Assembly (NCBI GenBank): GCA_946811695.1
Contig: OX328132.1
Location: 126,130,808-126,194,807, forward strand
DNA from: Gonocerus acuteangulatus
Taxonomy: Eukaryota; Arthropoda; Insecta; Hemiptera; Coreidae
Length of the DNA: 64,000 nt
Reading direction: 5' to 3'
The position numbers and the translations under genes are program-made. Below the pieces are notes generated by a model. The model saw nothing but the letters and a program-made list of their open reading frames with translations, was not told the origin of the DNA and made no database searches. Of this stretch, positions 13,634-20,499 are shown piece after piece (the first letter of the stretch is position 1; each line of letters starts with the position of its first letter).

Positions 13634-13929
13634 TTTAATTATAATTCTTATTAGACAAGAAGTAATTGTTATGATCTATCATATATAATGCTATACAAAT
13701 ATGAAGCGTAAGTATAATATAATTTTATGAAAATATTATAAAATACTTATTTCAATTGTTTCAGGTTCAAGAATTCCAACCCAAAAGTCACTTTAATATT
13801 GAAATTTATGGATTGTATTTTCACCATAAAAAACATTTTTCACAGAGTTTCAGTGATTTTATTTTGAAATTTCCGCAATGGACTCACGTTTCCCCAGCTC
13901 TTGCTATGTATAAATCCTTTTTATTCTAA
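1120..13929 (+). CDS. ERMP1: ERMP1 (Felix-ina) endoplasmic reticulum metallopeptidase, C-terminal half, 8 exons
   Basis: The eight exons join in phase to 452 whole codons and a TAA stop. ERMP1 is an M28-family zinc peptidase of the ER membrane; this part has no catalytic residues, which belong to exons left of the window. Seen here: about seven hydrophobic segments (residues 1-244 of this part), then a soluble domain with [24 protein letters not shown] and a C-terminal FPQWTHVSP. These match the lumenal C-terminal domain of animal ERMP1 (human has GFPWY and GPSHMS at the same places). Introns range from 78 bp to 5.9 kb; the long ones hold transposons. The gene ends about 9.1 kb from the end of the oppositely oriented Myb gene. 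The family call is firm; orthology versus a lineage-specific paralogue is not tested. Confidence 0.9.
1437..1490 (+). repeat. Left part of an unclassified ACTAGCTGTTACC repeat
   Basis: ACTAGCTGTTACC and GTGCCATGCTACACCTAC also open the intact copy at 62785-63214. The right part of this copy appears to be 4565-4725, with about 3 kb of later insertions (including a LINE) between the two. Confidence 0.6.
1529..1620 (-). repeat. Poly-T run with degraded SINE-like tail
   Basis: About 38 T residues followed by ATTTATTTATGAGC, a loop and GCTC, a possible eroded version of the tail hairpin in the window's SINEs (stem GAGC/GCTC, loop ending TTTA). No target duplication is clear. Confidence 0.35.
1660..1990. 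repeat. TA/CA microsatellite and ACATCTAAA-type imperfect tandem repeat
   Basis: A 45 bp (TA)n core at about 1692-1736 within CA/CATA repeats. It is followed by several copies of a 30-50 bp unit containing 'acatctaaaaacaaatggtata'-like words (for example near 1628, 1810, 1855, 1905 and 1970). No coding signal. Confidence 0.8.
2149..2206. repeat. Poly-A run followed by seven G
   Basis: About 50 A then G7 on the + strand. It abuts the 3' end of the LINE at 2217-4575, whose coding strand is the - strand, so the LINE is followed by C7 then poly-T instead of poly-A. Confidence 0.9.
2217..4575 (-). mobile_element. 5'-truncated I-group LINE: reverse transcriptase plus RNase H, long intact ORF
   Basis: A 769-codon open frame runs from an ATG at 4526, and coding extends upstream to about 4573 ([14 protein letters not shown]), where the element is cut. 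Reverse transcriptase: [11 protein letters not shown] near residue 120, GVPQGGVLS near 178 and YVDD at 210-213. An RNase H domain follows: YTDGS near 507, LEAELHAI near 540, CTDSLSS near 565, TADEQAK near 618. A C-terminal CxxC-x7-H-x4-C knuckle lies near 714-730. RT followed by RNase H is typical of the I/R1 group. There is no stop or frameshift, so it is young, but it lacks endonuclease and ORF1. It lies antisense in an ERMP1 intron. Confidence 0.9.
4565..4725 (+). repeat. Right part of the ACTAGCTGTTACC repeat
   Basis: Contains GACAGACAGCTGGTAGACG, TGTGTGCCAAGTTTGGTCAA, GTGTGGATTTGTATAAGGAA and CACGTGATTTATATA. The same words recur at 60901-61390 and 62785-63214. It meets the truncated 5' end of the LINE at about 4573. 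Confidence 0.7.
4770..5004. repeat. Block bounded by a G run and a C run, with an internal hairpin
   Basis: G13 at about 4770-4782 and C14 at about 4990-5003 form reverse-complementary ends. Inside is a perfect 10 bp stem with a 4-base loop, ccaaggagga-ttgc-tcctccttgg (4838-4861). It could be a small inverted-repeat element, but no target duplication is clear. Confidence 0.35.
5033..5295. mobile_element. Tigger/pogo-like MITE remnant
   Basis: Starts CAGTAGACTCTCGCTTATCC and ends TCTCTAATTCGACTG followed by TA. The ends resemble the termini of pogo/Tigger elements, which start CAGT and insert at TA. The interior is non-coding. The inverted match is short and imperfect. Confidence 0.5.
5572..6235 (+). 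mobile_element. piggyBac-like element remnant with TTAA ends
   Basis: Bounded by TTAACACTTAGGTTGC (5572) and the reverse complement of TTAACCTTTAGGCTGC (ending 6235); TTAA is the piggyBac target. Near the left end are three copies of a palindromic unit like ggactaatatatcagtcc. At 5970-6220 an acidic, decayed + frame ([12 protein letters not shown]...NPGTSG) resembles the variable N-terminus of piggyBac transposases. The catalytic region is absent. Confidence 0.55.
6310..7048 (-). mobile_element. Decayed mariner-like element with GGGACACCCTGTA terminus
   Basis: The right end GGGGACACCCTGTA is the common terminus of a widespread arthropod mariner-like group. On the - strand, frameshifted remains of the DDE transposase read [10 protein letters not shown], then a degraded 'GPVSWP' block and [20 protein letters not shown]. 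The other terminus is not recognisable. It lies in an ERMP1 intron. Confidence 0.7.
7195..7375 (+). CDS. ERMP1: ERMP1 exon, membrane segments
   Basis: The acceptor is TTTTCAG before 7195, phase 0. The exon encodes two hydrophobic stretches, [17 protein letters not shown] and [15 protein letters not shown]. The donor is inferred. GTACTATAC at 7376 is the site that leaves one base, as the next exon requires, and it rebuilds an Arg codon. GT at 7352 also fits the phase but gives a shorter product. Confidence 0.8.
7454..7638 (+). CDS. ERMP1: ERMP1 exon, membrane segments
   Basis: The acceptor is TTTGTATAG and the donor GTAAGTAAC. The exon begins with two bases of a split codon. It encodes a hydrophobic helix, then [15 protein letters not shown] and a second helix. 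The PITGRSG loop resembles the conserved P-x-x-GRSG loop of ERMP1. The intron to the next exon is only 328 bp. Confidence 0.87.
7967..8110 (+). CDS. ERMP1: ERMP1 exon, last membrane segments
   Basis: The acceptor is TGTATTACAG and the donor GTAAGTAAA; both ends are on codon boundaries. It encodes [11 protein letters not shown] and a strongly hydrophobic helix, then [11 protein letters not shown], which leads into the lumenal domain. The intron to the next exon is 78 bp. Confidence 0.87.
8189..8376 (+). CDS. ERMP1: ERMP1 exon, start of lumenal C-terminal domain
   Basis: The acceptor is TTTTGTTTAG and the donor GTACTTG. It encodes [18 protein letters not shown], then a segment with two Cys residues and CGLPWYSKF. 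Human ERMP1 has HVTRTFHD and CGFPWY at the same places, so this is the most diagnostic exon. It ends with two bases of an Arg codon. Confidence 0.92.
8520..9115 (-). mobile_element. Decayed mariner-like element, internally deleted
   Basis: The - strand reads [51 protein letters not shown] and LSHGSV (the N-terminal DNA-binding part). It then jumps to [13 protein letters not shown], which contains the first catalytic Asp, and [19 protein letters not shown]. Stops and frameshifts are present. Terminal repeats are not evident. It lies in the ERMP1 intron after 8376. Confidence 0.75.
9232..9377 (-). mobile_element. tRNA-derived SINE, degraded copy
   Basis: Reads inward from 9377 as GGGGAGTCCCCCGAGATCC with a B-box-like GGTTCGAGTCC. 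The tail AGCGCTAATGGCCTAGATG is partly kept, but the second half of its hairpin stem has eroded. It is the same family as 11567-11744 and 27528-27716. Confidence 0.75.
11066..11184 (+). CDS. ERMP1: ERMP1 exon, lumenal domain
   Basis: The acceptor is TTTAATGTAG and the donor GTATATTTC. One base completes the Arg codon from the exon before. It encodes a segment with [12 protein letters not shown] and RFDFNISG; human has RLVSKEQTP and KLTFEATGP here. It ends with one G that is completed across a 2.1 kb intron. Confidence 0.87.
11567..11744 (-). mobile_element. tRNA-derived SINE
   Basis: On the - strand it begins GGGGTCTCCCGTGGTCTAG (A-box-like), has the anticodon-loop-like TTCATAA and the B box GGTTCGATTCC. 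It ends in the hairpin tail (cggcgc...loop...gcaccg) and an A-run. No real tRNA could form, because the 3' half lacks a matching acceptor stem. Confidence 0.9.
11838..12330. repeat. GC-richer block, probably transposon-derived, unclassified
   Basis: Base composition rises sharply against the AT-rich surroundings. It contains a hairpin in 'cttgcttcggcaag' and the words GGAAGCTATGAATAGTTGG, similar to GAAGCTATGAATATTTCGG in the tandem repeat at 17800-18030. An open + frame (11840-12163) shows no family resemblance. It could be an untranslated part of a LINE. Confidence 0.35.
13035..13220 (-). mobile_element. LINE reverse transcriptase C-terminal fragment
   Basis: The - strand reads [19 protein letters not shown], then [15 protein letters not shown]. 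This is the 'GHG-F..YL...C-x2-C-G...VEH-LF-C' knuckle at the end of many insect non-LTR retrotransposon proteins. Stop codons bracket it. It lies just before an ERMP1 exon. Confidence 0.7.
13310..13464 (+). CDS. ERMP1: ERMP1 exon, lumenal domain
   Basis: The acceptor is TTTATTGTAG and the donor GTATTTC. It encodes [28 protein letters not shown] and WNIWLEFE, which follow the human order GPSHM, QWSLG, YSHGLQ and WQFWIEV. It ends on a codon boundary. Confidence 0.9.
13765..13929 (+). CDS. ERMP1: ERMP1 terminal exon with stop codon
   Basis: The acceptor is ATTGTTTCAG. Fifty-four codons and TAA encode [19 protein letters not shown] and then [19 protein letters not shown], the expected ERMP1 C-terminus (human ends FPDWTFPSAW...FVF). 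I see no convincing polyadenylation signal close to the stop; AATAAAA occurs about 800 bases on. Confidence 0.92.
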   Translation, partial: VQEFQPKSHFNIEIYGLYFHHKKHFSQSFSDFILKFPQWTHVSPALAMYKSFLF

Positions 13930-15388
13930 TAACAGGATAATATTATTTTTTCGATAGAATAGCACATTGTTTGCGTAAAATATGTGTTGTAGCATTCCCT
14001 GCAATAACATTTTGTTTATAATTTTTTTATTATTAAGGAATAAGAGTTATTAAGGTAATATTGGTACTTTCAGGTACATATAATGCTCAAATGAATTTAT
14101 TATTAGGGTTAATTTATAGTAAGTGTAGTTTTATATCAGAAAGGTATTCATTCTACGTATGCAAGCTAATGATAAAATCAAATTGTGACTCTATTTGCCA
14201 TACTTTAAAATTAAAATATCAAATATGGTGGGATATAGATGGTTTTGTATTATAGGTTAATGTTCTCTTAAGTTTGGTTAAATTTATTTTTCTTCAAAAT
14301 ATATTATATCCTTTTCAATACTCTCTGTTATATTATACCTTATTTATTTATTTTTTAAGAATGTATATTTTATCTCGATTTTCGAGGGTCAATACAAAAT
14401 AATAATTGTACCTGAGAAAGCTCATTTGTTACATCAAAGAACTTATTTATTAATCAAATAGAAATGAACTCATCAGAATTCTCTTAACATATTATTCCCA
14501 TGGGTATTTATTTCTTTTTTTATATCATCTAATCATAACCTGTTTTTTTCTAATAGGCTTTTTACTTTTATTTTAATATTGATCGATATTTTCTTCAATG
14601 TTTCTAAAATCTAGCAGTCTATGGATATAACCTCCCTGGCTGTGTATCCTAAACTGAGCAATCGAACAAGGCAGGAAAATGTACTTTATGTAAAATTATT
14701 CTGTTGTACTGTAAAAATAAGAATAAAACAATTGAATGGCAAGAGTGTCCAACTGGGTGGTTCCGTAGCTTGAGTAACTATTCCATATACCACTATTGTC
14801 ATTATAAAACTTCATTTACAAAAATGCAATATTTTTCTTTATATAACTTATTTAATTGTTATTTAAATAATATACGATGATACCAGCAACATCGAGAAGT
14901 TTTATTATTTGGCTTATGTTTTTTTCGAAAAAGAAAAATTAATTTGTTCTTTTGGCTAATGGATAATCAGATATGATTAAATTCATTTTAATAATAATGT
15001 TTCACCTATTAGGTAGTTATAAAATTAAACTATCAGTTGAATGGATTTTAAATTATATTATTTCAGCAATAATTTTTATGTTTAGAAATGTTGTAAATAG
15101 AATGATAGAAACAAATGTTCTAATATTCGATATATTTATTTAATTTGCATCTATCTTGGTTGTAATTTTTTACGTAGTTCATCGTTTTATAGATAAAACA
15201 AATACCATTATAAGTAATGTTTTGTGCCATGTGAACATTTTTTGAGCAATAATGTTGAGTTCATATGATTTTTATTTAATAGTAGTAATAAAAATGTTAT
15301 TTTATGAGCTGTTAATTGTAAATCTGAATTATTCTTACAATATAAATGTTACATTATTTCCTGAATTTTTACTCAATTATTAATTTAG
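13930..15388. other. AT-rich intergenic DNA downstream of ERMP1
   Basis: I see no gene, RNA or recognisable repeat here beyond simple AT-rich sequence. The ERMP1 3' untranslated region must lie at its start. Confidence 0.6.
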
Positions 15389-15563
15389 GGTGCTTTTACA
15401 CTAGGATAGTTATTGCAGGATATTTATATCAGAGAGAAATTCTGACAAATGTAAACCTTGTAGAATTTATGTCAGACATAAATTTGTCATGGTTTCCATT
15501 AGTTTGAATTTCTCTCTGATATAAATATCCTGCAATAACTATCCTAGTGTAAACGCACCCTAA
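15389..15563. mobile_element. Palindromic MITE with ~57 bp inverted repeats
   Basis: Begins TAGGGTGCTTTTACACTAGG and ends with the near-exact reverse complement (CCTAGTGTAAACGCACCCTA). The arms are about 57 bp around a ~60 bp centre. TA flanks both sides, consistent with a Tc1/mariner-type target. It is non-coding. Confidence 0.85.
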
Positions 15564-16818
15564 GACACGGAATAATAATTTTTAATTGTAAAAATAATTT
15601 TTATTAAAGAAATATTTTTCTTTTTTCTACAATTTCTGTAACATGCAAAATTTTATTCCTCTTGTAATAAAAACTCATCCCCTGACCAAACTACTCTTAG
15701 AACTCTCATTAACTTATGTGAGCATTATATTATACTTTGTTGTAGAATGGATCCAGTAAAGAAGCACATAGCTCTTTCCTGGTACACACTTTATTTGAAA
15801 TTTTTGTTTTACATGCTTTGTAGTGTATATATCTTATGTTATTTCTGCAATGATTGATGTATAACAATAGGAAAGCAATGTTATGATTGCAGATGTGGTG
15901 TACAAAACACTTTTATATGGAGCATCAATTGGGCCTTTTAAATCCCCTAAAGCCACTATAATGACCTGAGACTTCCTTTCTCCTGGTATGCAAAGCTACT
16001 ATTGTGGCTTTGGTCCTTCTCTGTCTATTTGCTTGCAGAGAACCACAAAAAACGCTATGTAGAGAGGAAACTATTAAGAGATAGAGGAACTAGAGACAAC
16101 TTCTAGTAACCATAGATCAAGTCTGATGTACTTGAGGCTGTCATTAATCTATGATAAGTGGATGACTGGACTCACTGGTAGCCCTTTTGGCTATAAGTTT
16201 GAGAAAAATATTAAAGTATTAATACCCAATTAATAGATAACTTCACCTTCCCTAATCAAAATAGAAAATTTTTTGCATTCACTAAAAATGAACAGTGCCT
16301 AGCATTTTTATATTGTTTTTATCTAAAAGCTAAAAAATATGACACCATTCTTAAAAAAATAACAGCTCATTTGTACTGTTTTATTCTCAATGATATTGTA
16401 TATGTTTCTTTCCAAATATATGTTTTTATTAAAATTGGAATAAAAGGATTTTTTTAAATAAAAAATATGTGCCTTTATTACATACATATACATACGTATA
16501 AGCTTAAGGGGCGTCAATTTGTACTCTTAATCAACATAACCACTTAACCGGAAACTGCCAGCCCCTTACCGACAAATTTATTCATAGCTCTCATGCTTGC
16601 ATTTATCCTTAGGGATGTTTTAATTTTTTTACCACTACATTCAATACAAGGGCATTGTACAGCTCATGGAGACTTTATTTGACCAGAGACGCATACCCTA
16701 TGTGGAGCGCTTTATCATAATTATTTTTGTTCCTGTCCTGACAATAAAATTGTTTGTGGTATTTTCTCTCTCTCTCTCCCCCCCCCCTCTCTCCTTACAG
16801 ATCAATCCTCTCTGTGTG

Positions 16819-16851
<33 letters not shown>

Positions 16852-16900
16852 TCCCGAGGGTGAAACAAAATTCAGTCTTCCCACAAATTTTCTTTATTTT

Positions 16901-16942
16901 GCACTAGGCCTTTCAACACAAATGTGCCATCATCAGGTGCTA
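16901..16942 (-). ncRNA. Hammerhead-ribozyme-like motif, intact core words
   Basis: Read on the - strand: GCAC, CTGATGA, one unpaired T, stem GGCAC/GTGTT with loop ATTT, GAAA, then CCTA following GG, then GTGC. GCAC/GTGC can form stem I. AGGCCT (last A of GAAA through T) is self-complementary, as in the minimal hammerheads of Penelope-like elements that act as dimers. The predicted cut is after the A that precedes GTGC. The extra T beside stem II and its two G-T pairs are weak points. Confidence 0.5.
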
Positions 16943-17262
16943 ACAACAAATAAAAACATGCATTAATATTGTTTGACTCCTTAATAACTAAGGTGTCTTC
17001 ATTTAGACACCTTAGTTTATGAATTTGTAATTATTTACTAAAAAACTGTAATCTATAACATTATGTTCTAATTTATACTATTACCGTTTGCTTAATAAAT
17101 TCTAACTATTAATTATAACATTATGTTCCAATTTATACTTTCACCATTTGCTTTATAAATTCTAACTATTAATTAGACTAATTACTGTCCAACAACAGTC
17201 AAACAATACTAATTGTTATTAAGGAGTCAAACAATATTAATGCATGTTTTTATTTGTTGTTA

Positions 17263-17302
17263 GCACCTGGTGATGGCACATTTGTGTTGAAAGGCCTAGT
17301 GC
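17263..17302 (+). ncRNA. Hammerhead-like motif with one core change
   Basis: The mirror copy of the motif at 16901-16942, with CTGGTGA in place of CTGATGA. The invariant A of the core is G, so it is probably inactive. Confidence 0.4.
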
Positions 17303-17394
17303 AAAATAAAGAAAATTTGTGGGAAGGCTGAATTTTGTTTCACCCTCTGGAATTAGGCAACCCCACTACCGGAAAACGTCAATATAATATATAT

Positions 17395-17800
17395 ATATAG
17401 ACACCATGGAATAGTATGGGAAAATGCAACAAAATTTTTGCACATTGTTGAAATGTCTTTTCTTTATTATTTTTACTACAAACTACACAAACTCCTAGAG
17501 GAGGCAGGAGCAATTCATATATAACGTCCTATTACCACTAGGTAGCGGGATAATTCAGTTTTTCGAGAGAACATAGCATATTTGTCAGCCCACATCAGTT
17601 TGGGATTAGCATAGGCCGAGTGTCTTTATCAGCCTGCAGCAGTGATAGGGTTTAAGTTTGTATTTGTTTCTTTGAGAGTAGTAGGTTGCTAGGATAGTTA
17701 TAATAAATGTAATAATAGTACAAATGGGTAAAGAAGTAAGAATAAGTTTGAAAATAATGCAATACCATGAGGATCGTGGGGCTTAATAGGTATCATACCT
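17395..17800. other. Repeat-like block, unclassified
   Basis: Moderately GC-richer than its surroundings, with words such as CCTAGAGGAGGCAGGAG and CAGCCTGCAGCAGTGATAGG. No frame or terminal repeat is recognisable. It may be a further part of the neighbouring retroelement. Confidence 0.3.
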
Positions 17801-18030
17801 GAGTGGCCGTTTGGAGCCAACCAAGATATCACTCCAGTACCCGGACATTCCCACTAGACTCTTAGAGTGTCCTGAAACTGGATTAAAGCTATGACTATTT
17901 CGGAATAATTGATTCCCCGAGGGGCCACTGGGAGCCAACCCAGATATTACTCCAGTGCCCGGGCAGTCACACTAGACGCTTAGAGTGTCCTGAAACTACT
18001 GGATTGAAGCTATGAATATTTCGGGATTAT
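17800..18030. repeat. Two-copy ~115 bp tandem repeat
   Basis: Units at about 17800-17905 and 17912-18030 share GGAGCCAACC, AGATAT, ACTCCAGT, CCCGG, CTTAGAGTGTCCTGAAACT and AAGCTATGA at fixed spacing. They are roughly 80% alike by eye. No function is evident. Confidence 0.8.
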
Positions 18031-18822
18031 TAATTTGCCAGTAGCAACCATAATTTTTGATTCCATGCTAAGAAACTCTCAGTATACATTTAGTGCAACT
18101 AATGAGTAAGCTGGATTTTGAAAATGATCAAAATTGATTTATTTTGGCAGGGTAGTTAACTCTGGAATCAAATTAATAATTTTTCTGATAATTTGTGCTA
18201 CTTTTCCATGAAACTGGGAATATATTTTGCACTACTAATGGGAAAATGATTGCGAAAATAATTAAAATCATCCTGTTAGAGTAGGATTTTACTACATGCC
18301 AAATTATTAATGTGCCTCTTGTGGATTTAAGTTTTGTTTTTTATTCGACAAAACTGTATTTGGAGTGGGCGTTTACCTGAATTAAAATGTAAATATGCTC
18401 CAGTGGAGATAATTTTTGTCCTCCTTCAATGAGACTCCATAGCATTCAAAATATGTATTCTGAAAATCGGAGCACTGCAAGAAGACATTTTTTTTTTTAG
18501 AGAAATATTTTTAGATTATTTTGTGAGGTGTTTATAAAAAAAAATAAAAAGAACTAAACTTTTCATATTTATTGTTTTGGTAATATCATTACTGTGGAAT
18601 GTGCTTGACAGCTCCTGCAGGACAGACTTCTTTATATATTATTAAATATAAGTTATTTTAGAATTCTTTTGGACTGTAACCTTTCTTAAAATATCACGCT
18701 AGGGTAATTTACCTTAGAAACATTCATCCAGTCTATATGTAGCTTCACTTTTTACAAAATATACTGGATGAAGTGTAGACATTTTTATTTACTCCTTGAG
18801 TATAATCCTTAAGAAGACAGTG

Positions 18823-19135
18823 GGCTGGGTGAATAAAATCGAGTAGGACGAGTATTTACTAACAAGTAAAGTGTGACAAGTATTTATAGAGCAAGTAAAC
18901 TGATGTGAATAAAGTGAAGAGTTTACTCGTGACAGTTTACTACCGTTTACTTGCCATTGGGCCGGGTGAGTAAAAATGAGTAGGCCGAGTATTTACTAAC
19001 AAGTAAAGTGTGATAAGTATTTATAGGGCAAGTAAAACTCGTGGCCGTTCACTTGCCATTTCGAGAGTATACTTGCAAGTATTTACTCTCAAGTCAAACG
19101 TGTTCACTAGAAATACAAGTAAATACTCGTAGCGG
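18823..19135. repeat. Tandem repeat built from AAGTAAA / GTATTTACT words
   Basis: Two units (18823-18956 and 18958-19060) both start GGGC-GGGTGA, run through GAGTATTTACTAACAAGTAA and end TTCACTTGCCATT or TTTACTTGCCATT. A third, partial stretch follows. The inner words are themselves short inverted and direct repeats of AAGTATTTAC. Confidence 0.8.
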
Positions 19136-19402
19136 CTCACGGCTACACATCTTTCCTGTTGTGTCTTTCCGTCCATTTTATCCTGTTATCCTTAACGTTC
19201 AGCTTTAACTTCTTGCCAACTCGACTCATATCCTTTTTTTTCTGAGTAGGCACCAGTTGTGCCTGATTGTGTTTGTCATTTTGCAGCTATGAATGAAAGC
19301 GATGCGATTGCTGGTTGTGACAGTAGGACTATTTTTGTAGCGTTATTGAAAGACTGTAGTGTATTAAATTAACCAATGTTGCCGAAAATTACATCGGTTT
19401 GG

Positions 19403-19614
19403 GCATGTTTAGCCGATCAGTTTTTGATACCCTACACCATGTTGATATCCTGAATCACTGACATATCTGAGAAAAAGTTCCATTTCTTTCTTGCCGCTAA
19501 CAATCCACCTCGAGCTTAGGTGTTTTCATTGAGAAAGTAGGTTCTAATAAAATTGACACTTTCGCTCTCGAACCGTACTAGTCTCTTGTTAGATACTAAC
19601 AGTAAATGTACTGT
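19403..19614 (+). repeat. First part of a dispersed repeat, second copy at 34484
   Basis: Starting at TTGGGCATGTTTAGCCGATC it is nearly identical over ~300 bp to 34484-34779, apart from a ~10 base indel near 19592. It runs straight into the fold-back arms at 19615. Confidence 0.85.
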
Positions 19615-19930
19615 TGTCATACCTGTTGGTGGAGACTGTCGTCACTGGCATCGGTGAGAGTACTGTGGTCGAGCACTTTCGACATAAGTACATCATTCTC
19701 AATCCACTGTTGCGTTAGTACTGAATCTGGTTTGTAATGTCTGGGTATTTTTATTGGGGTGAATTAAGTCTCCCCACTTACTTCACCCCAATAAAAATAC
19801 CCAGACATTACAAACCAGATTCAGTACTAACGCAACAGTGGCTTAAGAATGATATACTTACGTCAAAAGCGCTCACCCACAGTCCTCTTACCAATGCCAG
19901 TGACAACAGTCTCCACCAACAGGTATGACA
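19615..19930. repeat. Fold-back (inverted repeat) of 316 bp
   Basis: Left arm from TGTCATACCTGTTGGTGGAG; right arm ends in its reverse complement. The inner ~70 bp of each arm match exactly by eye (around TACTGAATCTGGTTTGTAAT); the outer parts are ~85% alike. A loop of about 15 bases lies near 19773. The copy at 34484 has the outer left arm only. Confidence 0.85.
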
Positions 19931-20425
19931 ATCTTCCATTATTCTTATTAAATACATAAAAAGAAATTCGCCATCCATTTCTGCTCTTTCACCTGAAATT
20001 GGGTCTTGCTTCTAATACTCTTTGCTTTTTTTTTTTTTTTTTTTTTGCTTTTTTATTCTTGAGAAGTATACATTAGAAGAATCCTGAAACAGATTTAGCG
20101 CATATAGACTGTAAGAAATCTGTCGTAACAAAGAAATCGATACAGCATGCCTTCATATTGACTGAATCAAACCATGCAAAATAGAGATAGGTTAACAAAT
20201 AAAATTCATTTATACCAATAGTGTCCTGCTATAAATAAAATTGCATTTATGCTTGATGCATTCAATGGAAAATGAATTAAAACTCAAAACAGACTAATTT
20301 TTTGTCACAGCATTGAGGGCTAGGAGAGAAACAATGAAACTGGTATAAAATATTTAATTTTCATATAAATATTATTATATAAACATATAGCTAAGTTAAA
20401 AATAATGATCCTGTGTCAGATTATT

Positions 20426-20482
20426 TATTATTATTTATTTATTAATTATAGGTGCTTTGACTGCCAGGGTCATTAGCACCTA
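20426..20482 (-). mobile_element. Tail-only SINE insertion (57 bp) with target duplication
   Basis: Bounded by 14 bp direct repeats tgtgtcagattatt (20412-20425 and 20483-20496). On the - strand the insert is hairpin stem TAGGTGC, loop starting TAATGACC, stem GCACCTA, then an A/T-rich tail. This is the tail hairpin of the window's SINEs without any tRNA or 5S head. The stem reads GGTGC/GCACC in place of GGCGC/GCGCC, so both sides changed together. Confidence 0.8.
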
Positions 20483-20499
20483 TGTGTCAGATTATTATT

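Larger units (their letters stand above)
16851..17352. mobile_element. Inverted-repeat element with hammerhead-like motifs, Penelope/retrozyme-like
   Basis: Arms of ~135 bp (16851-16988 and 17215-17352) are inverted copies with few differences. Each contains CTGATGA or CTGGTGA, then GAAA and the palindrome AGGCCT, the order of a hammerhead ribozyme. The centre holds two ~70 bp direct repeats (about 17045-17175) and a small hairpin. No protein frame is present. A (TA)n run abuts the left arm, as at other Penelope-like ends in this window. Confidence 0.6.

Noticed and set aside
17800..18030. CRISPR-like array
   Set aside because: Only two diverged tandem units without spacers, in a eukaryotic genome with split genes.
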